From contig CAZBMW010000011.1 of assembly GCA_964493425.1 (NCBI GenBank), forward strand, positions 1 to 64,000: DNA of 64,000 nucleotides, read 5' to 3'. Every line of letters begins with the position of its first letter. The stretch's first letter is position 1. The position numbers and the translations under genes are program-made. Under the pieces are notes generated by a model. The model saw nothing but the letters and a program-made list of their open reading frames with translations, was not told the DNA's origin and searched no databases. Below, in pieces: positions 51,990 through 61,064 of this stretch. This stretch comes from CAYLMG01 sp964493425. Its GTDB lineage: Bacteria > Planctomycetota > Phycisphaerae > Sedimentisphaerales > Anaerobacaceae.

Positions 51990-52730
51990 GTAACGTTTTA
52001 CGAAATCGGCGTATTGGGCAGGAGTGTCGATTCCGTCGGCAGTTCTTTCTACCCTGTCGACAAGAATTTCAAAGCCGTTCTCGAGAGCACGCAACTGCTC
52101 AAGTTTTTCTGTTTTTTCGAGCGGTGTCTGAGGCAGCTTCGTCAATTGAAGCAGAAAATCCTTGCGATATGCGTAAATGCCAAGATGCCTGAGATACAAG
52201 TCTTTTCGGCCTAAACCGCCCTGCTGCCTGTCATAGGGTATTGGCAAGCGGGAAAAGTAAAGAGCGATTCTCGATTCTCGATTCTCGATGCTCGTAACGA
52301 CAACTTTTACAATGTTGGGGTCAGCAATTTGGTCGGGATTTTCAAAAGGGGCTGCAAGTGTGGCCATTTGCGTTTCAGGATTATCGAGCAGCATCTGCGC
52401 GAGCAGGTCTATATGTGCGGGGTCGATTTCAGGCTCGTCGGCCTGCACGTTGACAACAATATCACAATCGATGCCAGCGACGGCTTCGGCGATGCGGTCG
52501 GTGCCGCTTTTGCAGTCGGGACTGGTCAGGACACAATCGGCACCGAAGGATTTAGCTGCTTCGAGGATGCGCTTGTCATCAGCGGCGATGAGGATTTTGG
52601 AGGGCAATTTAGCGAGTTTAGCTCTCTCGTAAGCGTGCTGGATGAGGAATTTGCCGGTATCATTGGCGAGAACTTTACCAGGAAATCTTGTAGAGCCGTA
52701 ACGAGCAGGAATACAAACTATAATTTTCAT
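51972..52730 (-). CDS. kdsB: 3-deoxy-manno-octulosonate cytidylyltransferase
   Basis: KdsB activates KDO as CMP-KDO for lipopolysaccharide, so the cell has a Gram-negative outer membrane. The 252-residue protein shows IPARYGSTRFPGKVL, CVLTSPDCKSGTDRIAEA, VVNVQADEPEIDP, ALYFSRLPIPYDR, HLGIYAYRKDFL and LEQLRALENGFEI. At residues 146-155 the loop reads TSIENRESRI, about six residues longer than usual, coming from repeated CGATTCT units (52264-52287). The frame is preserved, so the enzyme is probably active. Confidence 0.94.
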   Translation of the reverse strand: MKIIVCIPARYGSTRFPGKVLANDTGKFLIQHAYERAKLAKLPSKILIAADDKRILEAAKSFGADCVLTSPDCKSGTDRIAEAVAGIDCDIVVNVQADEPEIDPAHIDLLAQMLLDNPETQMATLAAPFENPDQIADPNIVKVVVTSIENRESRIALYFSRLPIPYDRQQGGLGRKDLYLRHLGIYAYRKDFLLQLTKLPQTPLEKTEKLEQLRALENGFEILVDRVERTADGIDTPAQYADFVKRYKKSTE

Positions 52731-52746
52731 TGTCTTTTCCGCGCTA

Positions 52747-52989
52747 CTAAGTTGCGATTAGTGTTATTGCGTAGATGGCGAGGGTTATTAGAATCAGCAG
52801 GCCTATCAGGAATAAAAAAAGAGCGACAGTTTCCTTTAAAAAATGCCTGAGTGTTAGTTCTTTAACTTTCATAGCCTTGTAAACAACGACGCCGGCAATT
52901 GCAAGAGGGAACAGCCAGAACATAGACCGGGGGGTCGTCCCGATGTTTATCGGCTGGGTGAAGCTGGCAATTATTTCGTGCAAAATCAC
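52747..52989 (-). CDS. Small membrane protein downstream of DUF6677-like gene
   Basis: A GTG at 52989, two bases after the stop of the preceding gene and behind GGAGGAG, gives an 80-residue product with two hydrophobic helices (about 22-38 and 54-78; SMFWLFPLAIAGVVVYKAM and ETVALFLFLIGLLILITLAIYAI). No motif is recognised. It lies between kdsB and a three-gene membrane cluster on the same strand. The start could be later; the frame itself is open up to 53034. Confidence 0.55.
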   Translation of the reverse strand: MILHEIIASFTQPINIGTTPRSMFWLFPLAIAGVVVYKAMKVKELTLRHFLKETVALFLFLIGLLILITLAIYAITLIAT

Positions 52990-52990
52990 T

Positions 52991-53398
52991 TTACAAGGCT
53001 CCTCCAACAGTTTTGAGTGACCTTGAATGGGCAAAACGGACGGAATTTATAATACATAAGAGATTAAGCAGGCCTGCGATGCTTGTGTATATCTGGCCTA
53101 TATCATAAGTTCTGCCATAGACAGGGTAATCCGAGGCGGCAGAGATTAAGCCGAGTATTATGACTAAAGGAGAGTTGAGAACCTGTGCTATAAACCAGGC
53201 TTTCGCATTGACGTAATCTATTATACCGATAGTAGCGATATATATTCCGATTGTGAAGGTCAAGGTGATTGCACAAAAGATGATAATGGCTCTTTTTTTC
53301 TCACCGAGCAGCATATAACCGGCACCGGGAATGAGCCAGCCGGCAAGAGCGACAATAATCAAATAGAAATGTTGATATTGTTTTTGAATTCGCTTCAT
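52991..53398 (-). CDS. Polytopic membrane protein (TM2/DUF6677-like)
   Basis: The 135-residue product has about four helices and opens with IIVALAGWLIPGAGYMLLGEKKRAIIIFCAITLTFTIGIY, a pattern (W-L-x-P-G-x-G-x-x-x-L-G-x-x-x-R-A) seen in small planctomycete membrane proteins and the TM2 superfamily. Its ATG overlaps the stop of the PpiD-like gene by four bases, so both are coupled. Function is unknown; association with the foldase at the inner membrane is conceivable. Confidence 0.7.
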   Translation of the reverse strand: MKRIQKQYQHFYLIIVALAGWLIPGAGYMLLGEKKRAIIIFCAITLTFTIGIYIATIGIIDYVNAKAWFIAQVLNSPLVIILGLISAASDYPVYGRTYDIGQIYTSIAGLLNLLCIINSVRFAHSRSLKTVGGAL

Positions 53399-55665
53399 AA
53401 GTCACTTGCCTCAGTTTCGGCAGGCTGGTTTGCATCCTGCGTCGGCTTGGGCCGGCTATCGGCTCGTTTGTAATTCGTACGTTTCAGGATATATTCGGGA
53501 TTAAAATGAATGACAGCTATTGACTGTGCGCGGGCGATGTCCTCCTCATGCATCCTTGCCGCCTTTTCAGCTTCGTAGATGCTCTGGTCGGTACGTTTTA
53601 CGGTCAACTTTTTGATGCAGTAATAGGCCATTTGAGATTTTATTTCGACAGGTGGTGCAGGGGTCGGCAGAGAGTTTGCATCAGGGGGGACAAGAGAATA
53701 AAGTCTTTCGACGAGCCGGCTTTGTCTTTGAAGGTTAAGCACGAAAGGCTGCAAGCCGGGATTGCCAGCAGCATTTGCGGTGAAGACTTTAAGCTGCATT
53801 TCCGTTATTCTCGGCGAATCGGTAAGTGTAATCAGGCTGAAATTGTTCGGGTCACCTTCGTTGCTGTCGGGTTTTGGATAGAGCTGATTGAATTTGTTTA
53901 CGGCATTTTGCCAGTCGGTTTCGGCGACGAGAGAGAGGAACTCATCGGCTTTTTGTTCTGCGATTTTCATTGCAGCCAGATTTTTCAGGTCTTCGGTGAC
54001 TTTTTGCCTGACTGAATAGAGGTTGTTGTTTTGATTCTGCGGCTCATCCAGGCTCAAGGTTTCAGTGCTGAAGGTGAGATTAATATTTTCCGGAGGTGCG
54101 GCTTTTTCGGCTTGTACGACGCGGACAAGAGCCCTTATATTGTCGGAGATATCTTTCAGGGGCCCGATGTTTTCGAACATCTGCGGTTTTTGCACATCAA
54201 AAGTTCCGAGCAGACTGGTTCCGATTTCGTCCACGGCAAAGACGATTCTGTGCAGCCAGACTCTGTTAGGATTATATAAAGGATCGAATCCGTAAGCTTC
54301 GAGGAAAAGGCCGCCAAGATATTCGTCTTGCTGAATGTCTGTGGTGCTTAGCAGGCCTGTACGGCCGGCGTAGATTTTAACTTTGTACTCTTCGCTGAGT
54401 CTGCCTGCAGCGTCTTTGTAGTTGTCAGCAATTTTTTCGAATTGCCCGGCTGTAATTTTGTCAGAGTCGGAGCCCAGCTCCAAGGCAGCTTCGGTAATTG
54501 ATTTCGCCTTTTGGAGGATTTCGTTTGTCTTCGAGTCTATTCTATCAAGCTTTAATTTTTCAAGGATTACAGCGGCAACTTCGGGATATGTTTGAATGCG
54601 AGTGGTCAGGGAACTGTTCGGGTCGTTGGGGTCGGAAGGAACTTGCTGCGTAAACCTTTCTCTATTGATGCGATAGAAATCCAGAGCCTGCTGCTGTGTT
54701 GGTTTTTCGATTATCTGTTCGATATCCTGGAGTCTGACAGCAATGTACTGCAGAGCAACTCTGTCGTCCAGCATATAACCGAAGCCGTACGGATTGTTAT
54801 CATTAGGATGTCCCGGGGAGAATTCTTTATACGTTTCAAACTGCCCGGCGATTTGAGTATCGTTCGGCTCGCTGACTTTATCGGCGAAAACAGAGGCGTC
54901 GAATTTGACAAATTCTGCATCAACAGTCTGACGTAAGAGACTGAAGCTATGTTTTATCTGTTGCTCGGTGACATCTTCACTTGAGCATATTAAGTGTGAA
55001 TACGCTATTATGTCCAGCAGGCCGGCGAAGGTTTTGAGTATTTCTTTTTCAGGGATACCAACCATTTGCGCCTGCCGGGGCGGGTTTATAAAATAATTCA
55101 TTACCTGAGAATATCCTGCACCTTCGAAAAGCTGAGGTATTAAGCTTGCGAGGAAACGTTTTGCCTCTTCAATGGAAGTGTTGACGCCTGCCTGCTGCGC
55201 TTCTGTTTTGAGCAGGAACCAGATTGTGACGCCGGCATCGGGATATTTGTAGGTTTCGTTTAATTGTTCGTCGCTGATGGTATAACCCTGAGAAGCTCTT
55301 GTCTGTTTGACGTATGCGAAAGAGATGGGTGAGAAGCTTGTGTCTGAAAAAAGCAAATCTGCGAGAAGCAAGGCATTTAGGTCAAGCACACGTCTGTATG
55401 GTTGAGCAAATAGGGGCAGACTTCTAAGAATAACAGGAGCTTTAATCATTCTGAGGATTTGCAGTTCTCGATTGGAGCGGTCATAATCAGATAAGGTCAT
55501 TTTTCTATCTTTGTCGTAGTAGGCGACTACTTTATTTCGGCCGCGGCCTATCTGTTCGAGTATCTGCTGAAGAGCGGCGCCGCCGATAAAGCCGATGAGC
55601 AATATTACGACGACGACGGCCATTATTTTCGTTTGATTCTTTCGAAACCATTTTATCAAGTTCAT
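53395..55665 (-). CDS. Membrane-anchored SurA/PpiD-like folding factor
   Basis: The 756-residue protein begins with a short cytoplasmic segment and one transmembrane helix (residues 14-33; IMAVVVVILLIGFIGGAALQ), followed by a long periplasmic, helical region. The topology and the N-terminal part (RKMTLSDYDRSNRELQIL, ISDEQLNETYKY, EEAKRFLASLIPQLF) match the SurA_N-type chaperone domain of PpiD. EFVKFDASVFADKV and PTQQQALDFYRINRERFTQ follow, as in PpiD. A parvulin core is not clearly visible, so isomerase activity is doubtful. It probably assists folding of exported proteins, fitting the many secreted proteins here. It overlaps the downstream gene by four bases. Confidence 0.78.
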   Translation of the reverse strand: MNLIKWFRKNQTKIMAVVVVILLIGFIGGAALQQILEQIGRGRNKVVAYYDKDRKMTLSDYDRSNRELQILRMIKAPVILRSLPLFAQPYRRVLDLNALLLADLLFSDTSFSPISFAYVKQTRASQGYTISDEQLNETYKYPDAGVTIWFLLKTEAQQAGVNTSIEEAKRFLASLIPQLFEGAGYSQVMNYFINPPRQAQMVGIPEKEILKTFAGLLDIIAYSHLICSSEDVTEQQIKHSFSLLRQTVDAEFVKFDASVFADKVSEPNDTQIAGQFETYKEFSPGHPNDNNPYGFGYMLDDRVALQYIAVRLQDIEQIIEKPTQQQALDFYRINRERFTQQVPSDPNDPNSSLTTRIQTYPEVAAVILEKLKLDRIDSKTNEILQKAKSITEAALELGSDSDKITAGQFEKIADNYKDAAGRLSEEYKVKIYAGRTGLLSTTDIQQDEYLGGLFLEAYGFDPLYNPNRVWLHRIVFAVDEIGTSLLGTFDVQKPQMFENIGPLKDISDNIRALVRVVQAEKAAPPENINLTFSTETLSLDEPQNQNNNLYSVRQKVTEDLKNLAAMKIAEQKADEFLSLVAETDWQNAVNKFNQLYPKPDSNEGDPNNFSLITLTDSPRITEMQLKVFTANAAGNPGLQPFVLNLQRQSRLVERLYSLVPPDANSLPTPAPPVEIKSQMAYYCIKKLTVKRTDQSIYEAEKAARMHEEDIARAQSIAVIHFNPEYILKRTNYKRADSRPKPTQDANQPAETEASDL

Positions 55666-55855
55666 AGTCTTACTCCAAATCTTCAGCCTGCCTTTATTTT
55701 TAGAACGCTAAAGTATATCGGAATCCGATTGTGTTGCAAGAAAAATAGGTATTAGGAAGTAGAGAGTTTTAGTTAGGAAAAGAGACGAAAGAATTAAGAG
55801 AACCGAGGTTAAAAATTAAAAATTTGAGTTCCGGGGCGTACCGATGATATTACAG

Positions 55856-57217
55856 TTAACTTTTTGCTGAAGGTTTCAGGCGAGACAGGAGGTCAGTGAT
55901 GTTGCGGGCAAATCGCCTAAAAGCAACGGCACGAGCGAGTTTTTTCAATTGATTATCATCGGGAGCCAGTTTTAGCGCTTTGCGAAGATTCTCGTCGGCC
56001 TGTTCGAATTTCGAGGTTTTCAAATAAAGATAGGCTAAGTTTTTTAAGGCACCTATATGCTGCGGGTCTATATCGAGGGCATTGGTAAAGAGTAACGCAG
56101 CATTTTCGAACCTTTTTCTTATGATGTCAATATAACCAAGATAGTAATAGGCGTCGGCGTCAGTGGAATCGAGGTCGACTGCCCTCAATAAGCAATTTGC
56201 GGCGCAATCGATGTCACCGAGCTCAAGGAAGAGCGAGCTCATAGAGACAAGAGCGTCAGGATGATCGGGAGTCAATTGCAGCTCTGCAAGCAGATATGCC
56301 TTTGCCTTATTTTTATCTTTTGTGTTCAGGCTGCAAAGTGCCAGACGATACCGCGGGCCGATAAGTGTTGCGTCAATTTCGAGAGCTTTGTTATAAAGTT
56401 CAGCGGCCTTTGTGTAGTCGTTATTGTTGAAAGCGATTTCACCGAGGTAAAAAAAGGCAGGAGCAGAATCGGGGTCAAGCTCAAGGATTCTGTTGAATTT
56501 TTCCTTTGCGGCTTCGAGGTCGGCAGTCTGCAGCAGAAACAGGCCGAAATCAAGAATAGCATCTACGTTGCCCGGGTTTGCTCGAAGCTCCTGCAAAAAG
56601 TATATTCTGGCATTTTCAAAATCATTCTGGGCCTGGTACGCCTGCGCGATTCGGTAGTTTATCTGCGGGTGAGCGGGGTCGAGCTGTGCGGTTCTTTTCC
56701 AGCAGCGGACGGCTTTTTGGAACTGCCTCTGGATGAAAAGACTATTCCCAATGTTATAGTAGCACAGTGGACAGTCAGGATTTATCTGCTGAGCAAGATA
56801 AAACATCTGCTCTGCGAGGTCGTGAAGGCCCATTTCGGTGTAAGCAATTATACGATTGCAATAACAGGGTTCGAAGTCAGGGTCAAGTTTTTGTATGTGT
56901 TCAAAAGTTGCAATGGCTAAGTCATAATATCCAATTCTTGTATAATCGACAGCGAGAGAATTTAATATTTCGAGGTCATCTGGATTGAGAGAGAGTGCTA
57001 TTCCATATTCGCTTATCGCATCCTTGAAGCGGCTGGCGGAATCGAGCGCGAGAGCCTTGTCAAAGTGCCAGGATGAGTTTGCCGGATTCATCTCCAGTGC
57101 CTGGTCGATTTCGGCGATGGCCTGGTCTATCTTTCCATCCTCATATAACATAAAGGCGTTTATGGCCTTTTTTTCGGCCTGGTCGTAGCCGCCGAAAGTC
57201 ATATCGTCAAAAAACAT
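55856..57217 (-). CDS. Tetratricopeptide repeat protein
   Basis: The 453-residue protein consists almost wholly of about twelve TPR units of 34 residues, for example AIAEIDQALEMNPANSSWHFDKALAL, AISEYGIALSLNPDDLEILNSLAVDYTRIG, AAELYNKALEIDATLIGPRYRLAL and AALLFTNALDIDPQHIGALKNLAYLYLK. No signal peptide or catalytic domain is seen. TPR arrays form superhelices for protein-protein binding. It lies about 190 bases downstream of the PpiD-like gene's start region on the same strand and may be independently transcribed. Confidence 0.88.
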   Translation of the reverse strand: MFFDDMTFGGYDQAEKKAINAFMLYEDGKIDQAIAEIDQALEMNPANSSWHFDKALALDSASRFKDAISEYGIALSLNPDDLEILNSLAVDYTRIGYYDLAIATFEHIQKLDPDFEPCYCNRIIAYTEMGLHDLAEQMFYLAQQINPDCPLCYYNIGNSLFIQRQFQKAVRCWKRTAQLDPAHPQINYRIAQAYQAQNDFENARIYFLQELRANPGNVDAILDFGLFLLQTADLEAAKEKFNRILELDPDSAPAFFYLGEIAFNNNDYTKAAELYNKALEIDATLIGPRYRLALCSLNTKDKNKAKAYLLAELQLTPDHPDALVSMSSLFLELGDIDCAANCLLRAVDLDSTDADAYYYLGYIDIIRKRFENAALLFTNALDIDPQHIGALKNLAYLYLKTSKFEQADENLRKALKLAPDDNQLKKLARAVAFRRFARNITDLLSRLKPSAKS

Positions 57218-57551
57218 AAGTTTTTGTAATCCCTGTGACTTAGGTTAAAAAATCATTCCCCACAGGTTATCGCCTATAGGCGGCTGGCAGGTTAGCTGAT
57301 TTTCGGCAGGTTTTGACTTTTTCGAGAGCTGGAAGATTTTGCTGGTAATTTTTCTTATAAGCTCTTAAAATTAAAAAAGTTAACCGCATATTTTGACAAG
57401 TTACGATGAGTCGGGGGATTTAAGGGAGAGTGTTTTTCTGGAAAGGTTTATTCGAAAGTCTTATAATAGCGGGTTTGTGATTGGCAATCAGACTTAGGCA
57501 AAAGTGAATTGAGATTTGATAATAGAGTCATATTTTGGGAGAAATAAGAGA
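57218..57551. promoter_or_regulatory. Divergent promoter region between TPR gene and ribH
   Basis: A perfect TATAAT at 57462-57467 with a weak -35 near 57440-57446 lies about 85 bases before ribH. A palindrome CGCCTATAGGCG sits at 57270-57281 on the TPR side. No FMN riboswitch is recognisable before ribH and no gene is seen in this gap. Confidence 0.45.
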
Positions 57552-58016
57552 ATGGCTAAGGAAATAAAGGGTCATTTGACGGCGGGTAAGGTAAATTATG
57601 CTATAGTAGTCAGCCGGTTTAATGAGTTTGTTACGAGCCGGCTTTTGGGCGGAGCGATAGACTGCCTTGTCCGTCACGGGGCATCGGACGAACAGCTAAC
57701 AGTAGTATGGGTTCCTGGTGTATGCGAGATTACACAAACTGCGAAGAAGCTGGCGGGCAGCGGCAAATACGCCGCGGTTATCTGCCTTGGAGCTGCGATA
57801 CGCGGACAGACAAGCCATTACGAGTATGTTTGTCAGCAGGTCTCACGCGGCATAGGACAGATTAATTACGAAGGTGAGGTGCCAGCAATATTCGGCGTGC
57901 TGACGTGCGATACATTAGAACAGGCAGTAGAGAGAGCAGGCACGAAGATGGGCAACGCGGGAGCAGACGCAGCGAAGGCGGCAATGGAAATGGTAAGCGT
58001 GATGAACCAGATTTGA
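57552..58016 (+). CDS. ribH: 6,7-dimethyl-8-ribityllumazine synthase
   Basis: From ATG 57552 the enzyme has 154 residues, the usual length. It condenses the ribityl uracil intermediate with dihydroxybutanone phosphate in riboflavin synthesis. Motifs: VVSRFNEFVTSRLLGGAI, VWVPGVCEI, ICLGAAIRGQTSHYEYVCQ, PAIFGVLTCDT and the final NAGADAAKAAMEMV. nusB follows, a common pairing (ribH-nusB). An in-frame ATG at 57516 is less likely. Confidence 0.95.
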   Translation: MAKEIKGHLTAGKVNYAIVVSRFNEFVTSRLLGGAIDCLVRHGASDEQLTVVWVPGVCEITQTAKKLAGSGKYAAVICLGAAIRGQTSHYEYVCQQVSRGIGQINYEGEVPAIFGVLTCDTLEQAVERAGTKMGNAGADAAKAAMEMVSVMNQI

Positions 58017-58087
58017 GGATGATTGTGCAGAGAACGGCAAGCAATTGCACAGTTAAATTAAAGGATACAAAAATTCGAGGTCCAGCA

Positions 58088-58510
58088 GTGGATAAAAGGA
58101 CGCGAGCCAGAGAACTGGCGATGCAGGGCCTGTATCAGCTTGAGGTGCAGGGAACAGAACTGCTTGAGCGCATAGATGATTTTTTTACTGAGAACTCAGC
58201 GGAAGAAATTACTCTCGAACTGGCTTTTAGATGGTGCAAAGAGACTTGGCAGAAAGTCGAAGAGTGCGACAAGCTTATAGGAGAATCAACAATAAAGTGG
58301 GGCCTGTCACGGCTGAGTCTCGTCGATAAAAGTATATTGAGACTTGCTGTGTATCAATTGAAATTCTGCAACGATATTCCGCCCAAGGTTGTAATAAATG
58401 AGGCAATAGAGCTTGCCAAAAAGTTTGGCGGTGAGAAGTCGCCATCGTTCATAAACGGAGTGCTCGATGCAGCTTTGAGGAAGATAGAGAAAAACAGTGT
58501 GCAGGATTGA
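58088..58510 (+). CDS. nusB: Transcription antitermination factor NusB
   Basis: The protein is all-helical and shows RTRARELAMQGLYQLEV at its start, then DKSILRLAVYQLKFCNDIPPKVVINEAIELAKKFGGEKSPSFINGVLDA, the classic NusB end. The start at GTG 58088 (GAGG seven bases before) gives the expected N-terminus (140 residues). GTG 58025 or ATG 58019, three bases after ribH, would add about 21-23 unusual residues. NusB binds boxA RNA with NusE in rRNA antitermination. It is the second gene of ribH-nusB-parA. Confidence 0.92.
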   Translation: MDKRTRARELAMQGLYQLEVQGTELLERIDDFFTENSAEEITLELAFRWCKETWQKVEECDKLIGESTIKWGLSRLSLVDKSILRLAVYQLKFCNDIPPKVVINEAIELAKKFGGEKSPSFINGVLDAALRKIEKNSVQD

Positions 58511-58538
58511 AAGATAAATCTAATCCCGTAGAGTGACG

Positions 58539-59537
58539 ATGAGAAAGATATCGGTTTTGAATCAAAAAGGGGGAGTAGGCAAGACAACAACAGTAGCTAA
58601 TATTGCTGCTGCGCTTGTGCAAAAAGGATTGAAGGTTGTCGTTATCGACCTTGACCCGCAGGCACATCTGACAATACATTTCGGTGTGGATGCGGATAAG
58701 GCGAAGAACGGCTCGTATGCGCTGCTGACGCAATCGGCGAAGTTCGACGAGTCGCTTATGCTGGTTCGGCCCAACCTGTGGCTGATGGCGGCCAATATCG
58801 ACCTTGTCGGCGCTGAAAGCGAACTGGTGAGCATAGTCGGCAGAGAGATAATTCTTCGCGAGGCAATAGAGGCGAGTGAGCAGGAGTTTGATTATGTGAT
58901 TATCGACTGTGCGCCTTCGCTTGGACTTCTTACATTAAATGCATTAGCGGCGGCTGACGAGATATTGATACCGATTCAGCCGCATTTTCTGGCACTTCAG
59001 GGTTTCGGCAAGCTATTACAAACAGTTGAACTTGTGAATAAAAGGATAAATCCGAACCTTAAGGTCAAATGGGTGCTGCTCTGTATGTTCGACAGCCGTG
59101 TTTCGCTGTCGGGCGAAGTTAAGGCTGATATCGAGCAATTTTTGACGAGCGCGCGGGGCGGCGGCTATGCGTGGTCTCAGGCAGAGATTCTGCCGGTCTT
59201 CGTTCGCAGGAATATCAAGCTGGCGGAGGCCCCAAGCTACGGCAAGACGATTTTTGAGTATGAAAAAAGCTGTCACGGCGCGGAGGATTACGCAGCAGTG
59301 GCAGAATTCATACATACCGGGCGTCTGCCTGAGCCGGCAGAAGCAAAGCAGGAACAAAAGGCTGACGATAAAAGTGAAGAGAAAGTTGTCGAACCCAAAA
59401 AAGAACAGCAGACAGTTTCGGGGCAAGCGGCACCGATAGAAATCCAGGAAATCGCCAGTCAGCGAAAAGATTCGGACATAAAGCAGGTTAGTCCAGCATC
59501 ATCACAAAAAGAAGACTGCGGCAGCGATGGTGCATAG
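58539..59537 (+). CDS. ParA/MinD-family ATPase with charged C-terminal tail
   Basis: The 332-residue protein has the deviant Walker A KGGVGKTTT (residues 9-17), VVVIDLDPQAHLTIHFG, the Walker B segment DYVIIDCAPSLGLLTLNAL, and PIQPHFLALQGFGKLLQTVELV. These are standard for ParA/Soj proteins in chromosome or cargo positioning. After residue 255 a Lys/Glu/Gln-rich tail of about 75 residues follows, likely disordered. No parB lies next to it. The ATG at 58539 is preceded by a GTG at 58533 in frame; the ribosome site is weak. Function could be chromosome segregation or protein positioning. Confidence 0.88.
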   Translation: MRKISVLNQKGGVGKTTTVANIAAALVQKGLKVVVIDLDPQAHLTIHFGVDADKAKNGSYALLTQSAKFDESLMLVRPNLWLMAANIDLVGAESELVSIVGREIILREAIEASEQEFDYVIIDCAPSLGLLTLNALAAADEILIPIQPHFLALQGFGKLLQTVELVNKRINPNLKVKWVLLCMFDSRVSLSGEVKADIEQFLTSARGGGYAWSQAEILPVFVRRNIKLAEAPSYGKTIFEYEKSCHGAEDYAAVAEFIHTGRLPEPAEAKQEQKADDKSEEKVVEPKKEQQTVSGQAAPIEIQEIASQRKDSDIKQVSPASSQKEDCGSDGA

Positions 59538-59564
59538 TAAATTCTTTAAGGGGTGTTTTTGTAG

Positions 59565-60251
59565 TTAGAACTGCTGGGCCGGGTTTTGGAGCATTTCTTT
59601 TATCAGGTTTAAAAATTCGGCTGCATAGGTATGACTGACAATTCTGCCGTCAACGGCAAGTGTAAGGGTGAGTATTTTTCGTGAAACAGCTTTGCCGTCT
59701 TTGACAACAATGGACGGAATGACGTTTCCGACGGCGAGTATTGCACAGGCAGGCGGAGGGACAATGCCTATGAAAGAATCGAGGTTGTAGGCACCGAGAT
59801 TGCTTAAGGCAATGGTTTCACCCTGTACGTCATCGAGGCTCAATTTATTGCTGCGTGCCTTTTCGGTAAGGACTTGTTCCTCTCGGGCTATTTCGGCAAG
59901 GGTTTTCTTGTCTGCATTTTTTAGTACAGGGACGAGCAGGCCGTGAGGAGCATTGACAGCAAAGCCTACGTTGACAGAATCGGCGATTTTGATAGTTTCA
60001 GCTTTTAGAGAGCCGACCATAAGCGGGTGTTTATCGACGGCGAGAGCAAGAGTGTGGATATAGAATGCATTTGTGGTGATTTTTACGCCGAATTGCTTTC
60101 TCAATTTCGGACGTACGGCCATCAGGTCGGTTACATCTGCTTTTGCTTCGATGTAAAAACAGGGCTTGGTGCGTTTGGATTCGAGCATACGCCGGCCGAT
60201 GAGCTTCTGAATGTGTGTAAGAATAACCTGTTTTTTTGCTGTACCGTTCAT
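59565..60251 (-). CDS. Stand-alone 2-oxoacid dehydrogenase E2-like acyltransferase domain, catalytic dyad altered
   Basis: The 228-residue protein aligns with the E2 catalytic (chloramphenicol acetyltransferase-like) domain: LIGRRMLESKRTKPCFYIEAKADVT, TTNAFYIHTLALAV, VNVGFAVNAPHGLLVPVLKNADKKTLAEIARE, ALSNLGAYNLDSFIGIVPPPACAILAVG. There is no lipoyl or peripheral-subunit-binding domain. Where active E2 has D-H-R-x-x-D-G it has DGRIVSH, so both the catalytic His and Asp are missing. It may be an inactive or repurposed paralogue. No E1 or E3 gene is nearby. Confidence 0.85.
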   Translation of the reverse strand: MNGTAKKQVILTHIQKLIGRRMLESKRTKPCFYIEAKADVTDLMAVRPKLRKQFGVKITTNAFYIHTLALAVDKHPLMVGSLKAETIKIADSVNVGFAVNAPHGLLVPVLKNADKKTLAEIAREEQVLTEKARSNKLSLDDVQGETIALSNLGAYNLDSFIGIVPPPACAILAVGNVIPSIVVKDGKAVSRKILTLTLAVDGRIVSHTYAAEFLNLIKEMLQNPAQQF

Positions 60252-60440
60252 ATTCTTTTTTAGTTGAAAATGGGCTTTTCTTTGCGTTAATTAATATTCA
60301 ATAAAGGCTAAGGAGGCAACTAAATTTTGGTTTATTTTTCTGGTTGCTTTTGTACTGAGATGATAAAATTTTCAAGCCGGTTCGGCTGGGTAAAAGAAAT
60401 ATTTTTGTTGATTTGGGCCGCGGCGTGACTGCGGTATTTT

Positions 60441-61049
60441 ATGATTGATTCAAACTGGGCAGACAAAAGTTGTGCGGTAGTAGCAGCACATCCGGATGAT
60501 GAGACGCTGTGGGCCGGCGGTACGATTTTGATGCATCCGGAGGCGAATTGGACAATAGTAACATTGTGCCGTCGAAGCGATGCAGACAGACGAGCAAGAT
60601 TTTTCAGGGTATTAAAAGAATACGGTGCAGAAGGAGAGATGGCTGACCTTGATGACGGGCCGGAACAAAATCCATTAGATAAAGAGCTTGTAAAAAATAC
60701 CGTTATAAATCTGCTGGGAAAAGCAAATTTTGACCTCGTGATAACTCACAGCAGCAAAGGCGAATATACACGGCACTTAAGACACGAGGAGGCTGCTGAG
60801 GCGGTGTTGGATTTGTACAAAGGGGGTCTTCTCAAAGCCGGCAGCGTATGGTCGTTTGCATACGAGGACGGCAACAAATCATACCTTCCCCGCGCGATTG
60901 AGAGCGCCGATATTTATCTGCAGTTAACAGATGACATTTGGCAAAGGAAGTATAAAATAATAACCGAGCTTTACGGTTTTGCAGCAGACAGCTTCGAGGC
61001 CAGAACGAATCCAAAAGCTGAAGCATTTTGGCATATAAAGAAGGTTTGA
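60441..61049 (+). CDS. PIG-L/LmbE-family deacetylase
   Basis: The 202-residue protein has the zinc-site motif AHPDDE (residues 16-21) followed by WAGGTI, and the second histidine in RHLRHEEAAEAV. It belongs to the N-acetylglucosaminyl-deacetylase family (LmbE, MshB, BshB, PIG-L). The next two genes encode a glycosyltransferase and a glycoside-hydrolase-like protein, so a de-N-acetylated glycoside product is likely. The missing BshC/MshC means a bacillithiol or mycothiol role is not supported. Confidence 0.9.
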   Translation: MIDSNWADKSCAVVAAHPDDETLWAGGTILMHPEANWTIVTLCRRSDADRRARFFRVLKEYGAEGEMADLDDGPEQNPLDKELVKNTVINLLGKANFDLVITHSSKGEYTRHLRHEEAAEAVLDLYKGGLLKAGSVWSFAYEDGNKSYLPRAIESADIYLQLTDDIWQRKYKIITELYGFAADSFEARTNPKAEAFWHIKKV

Positions 61050-61064
61050 AAGGTCAGGTGTGAA

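Noticed and set aside
51600..52214. A 204-codon plus-strand frame
   Set aside because: Its second half is antisense to kdsB and its first half is the body of unit B; it is not a separate gene.
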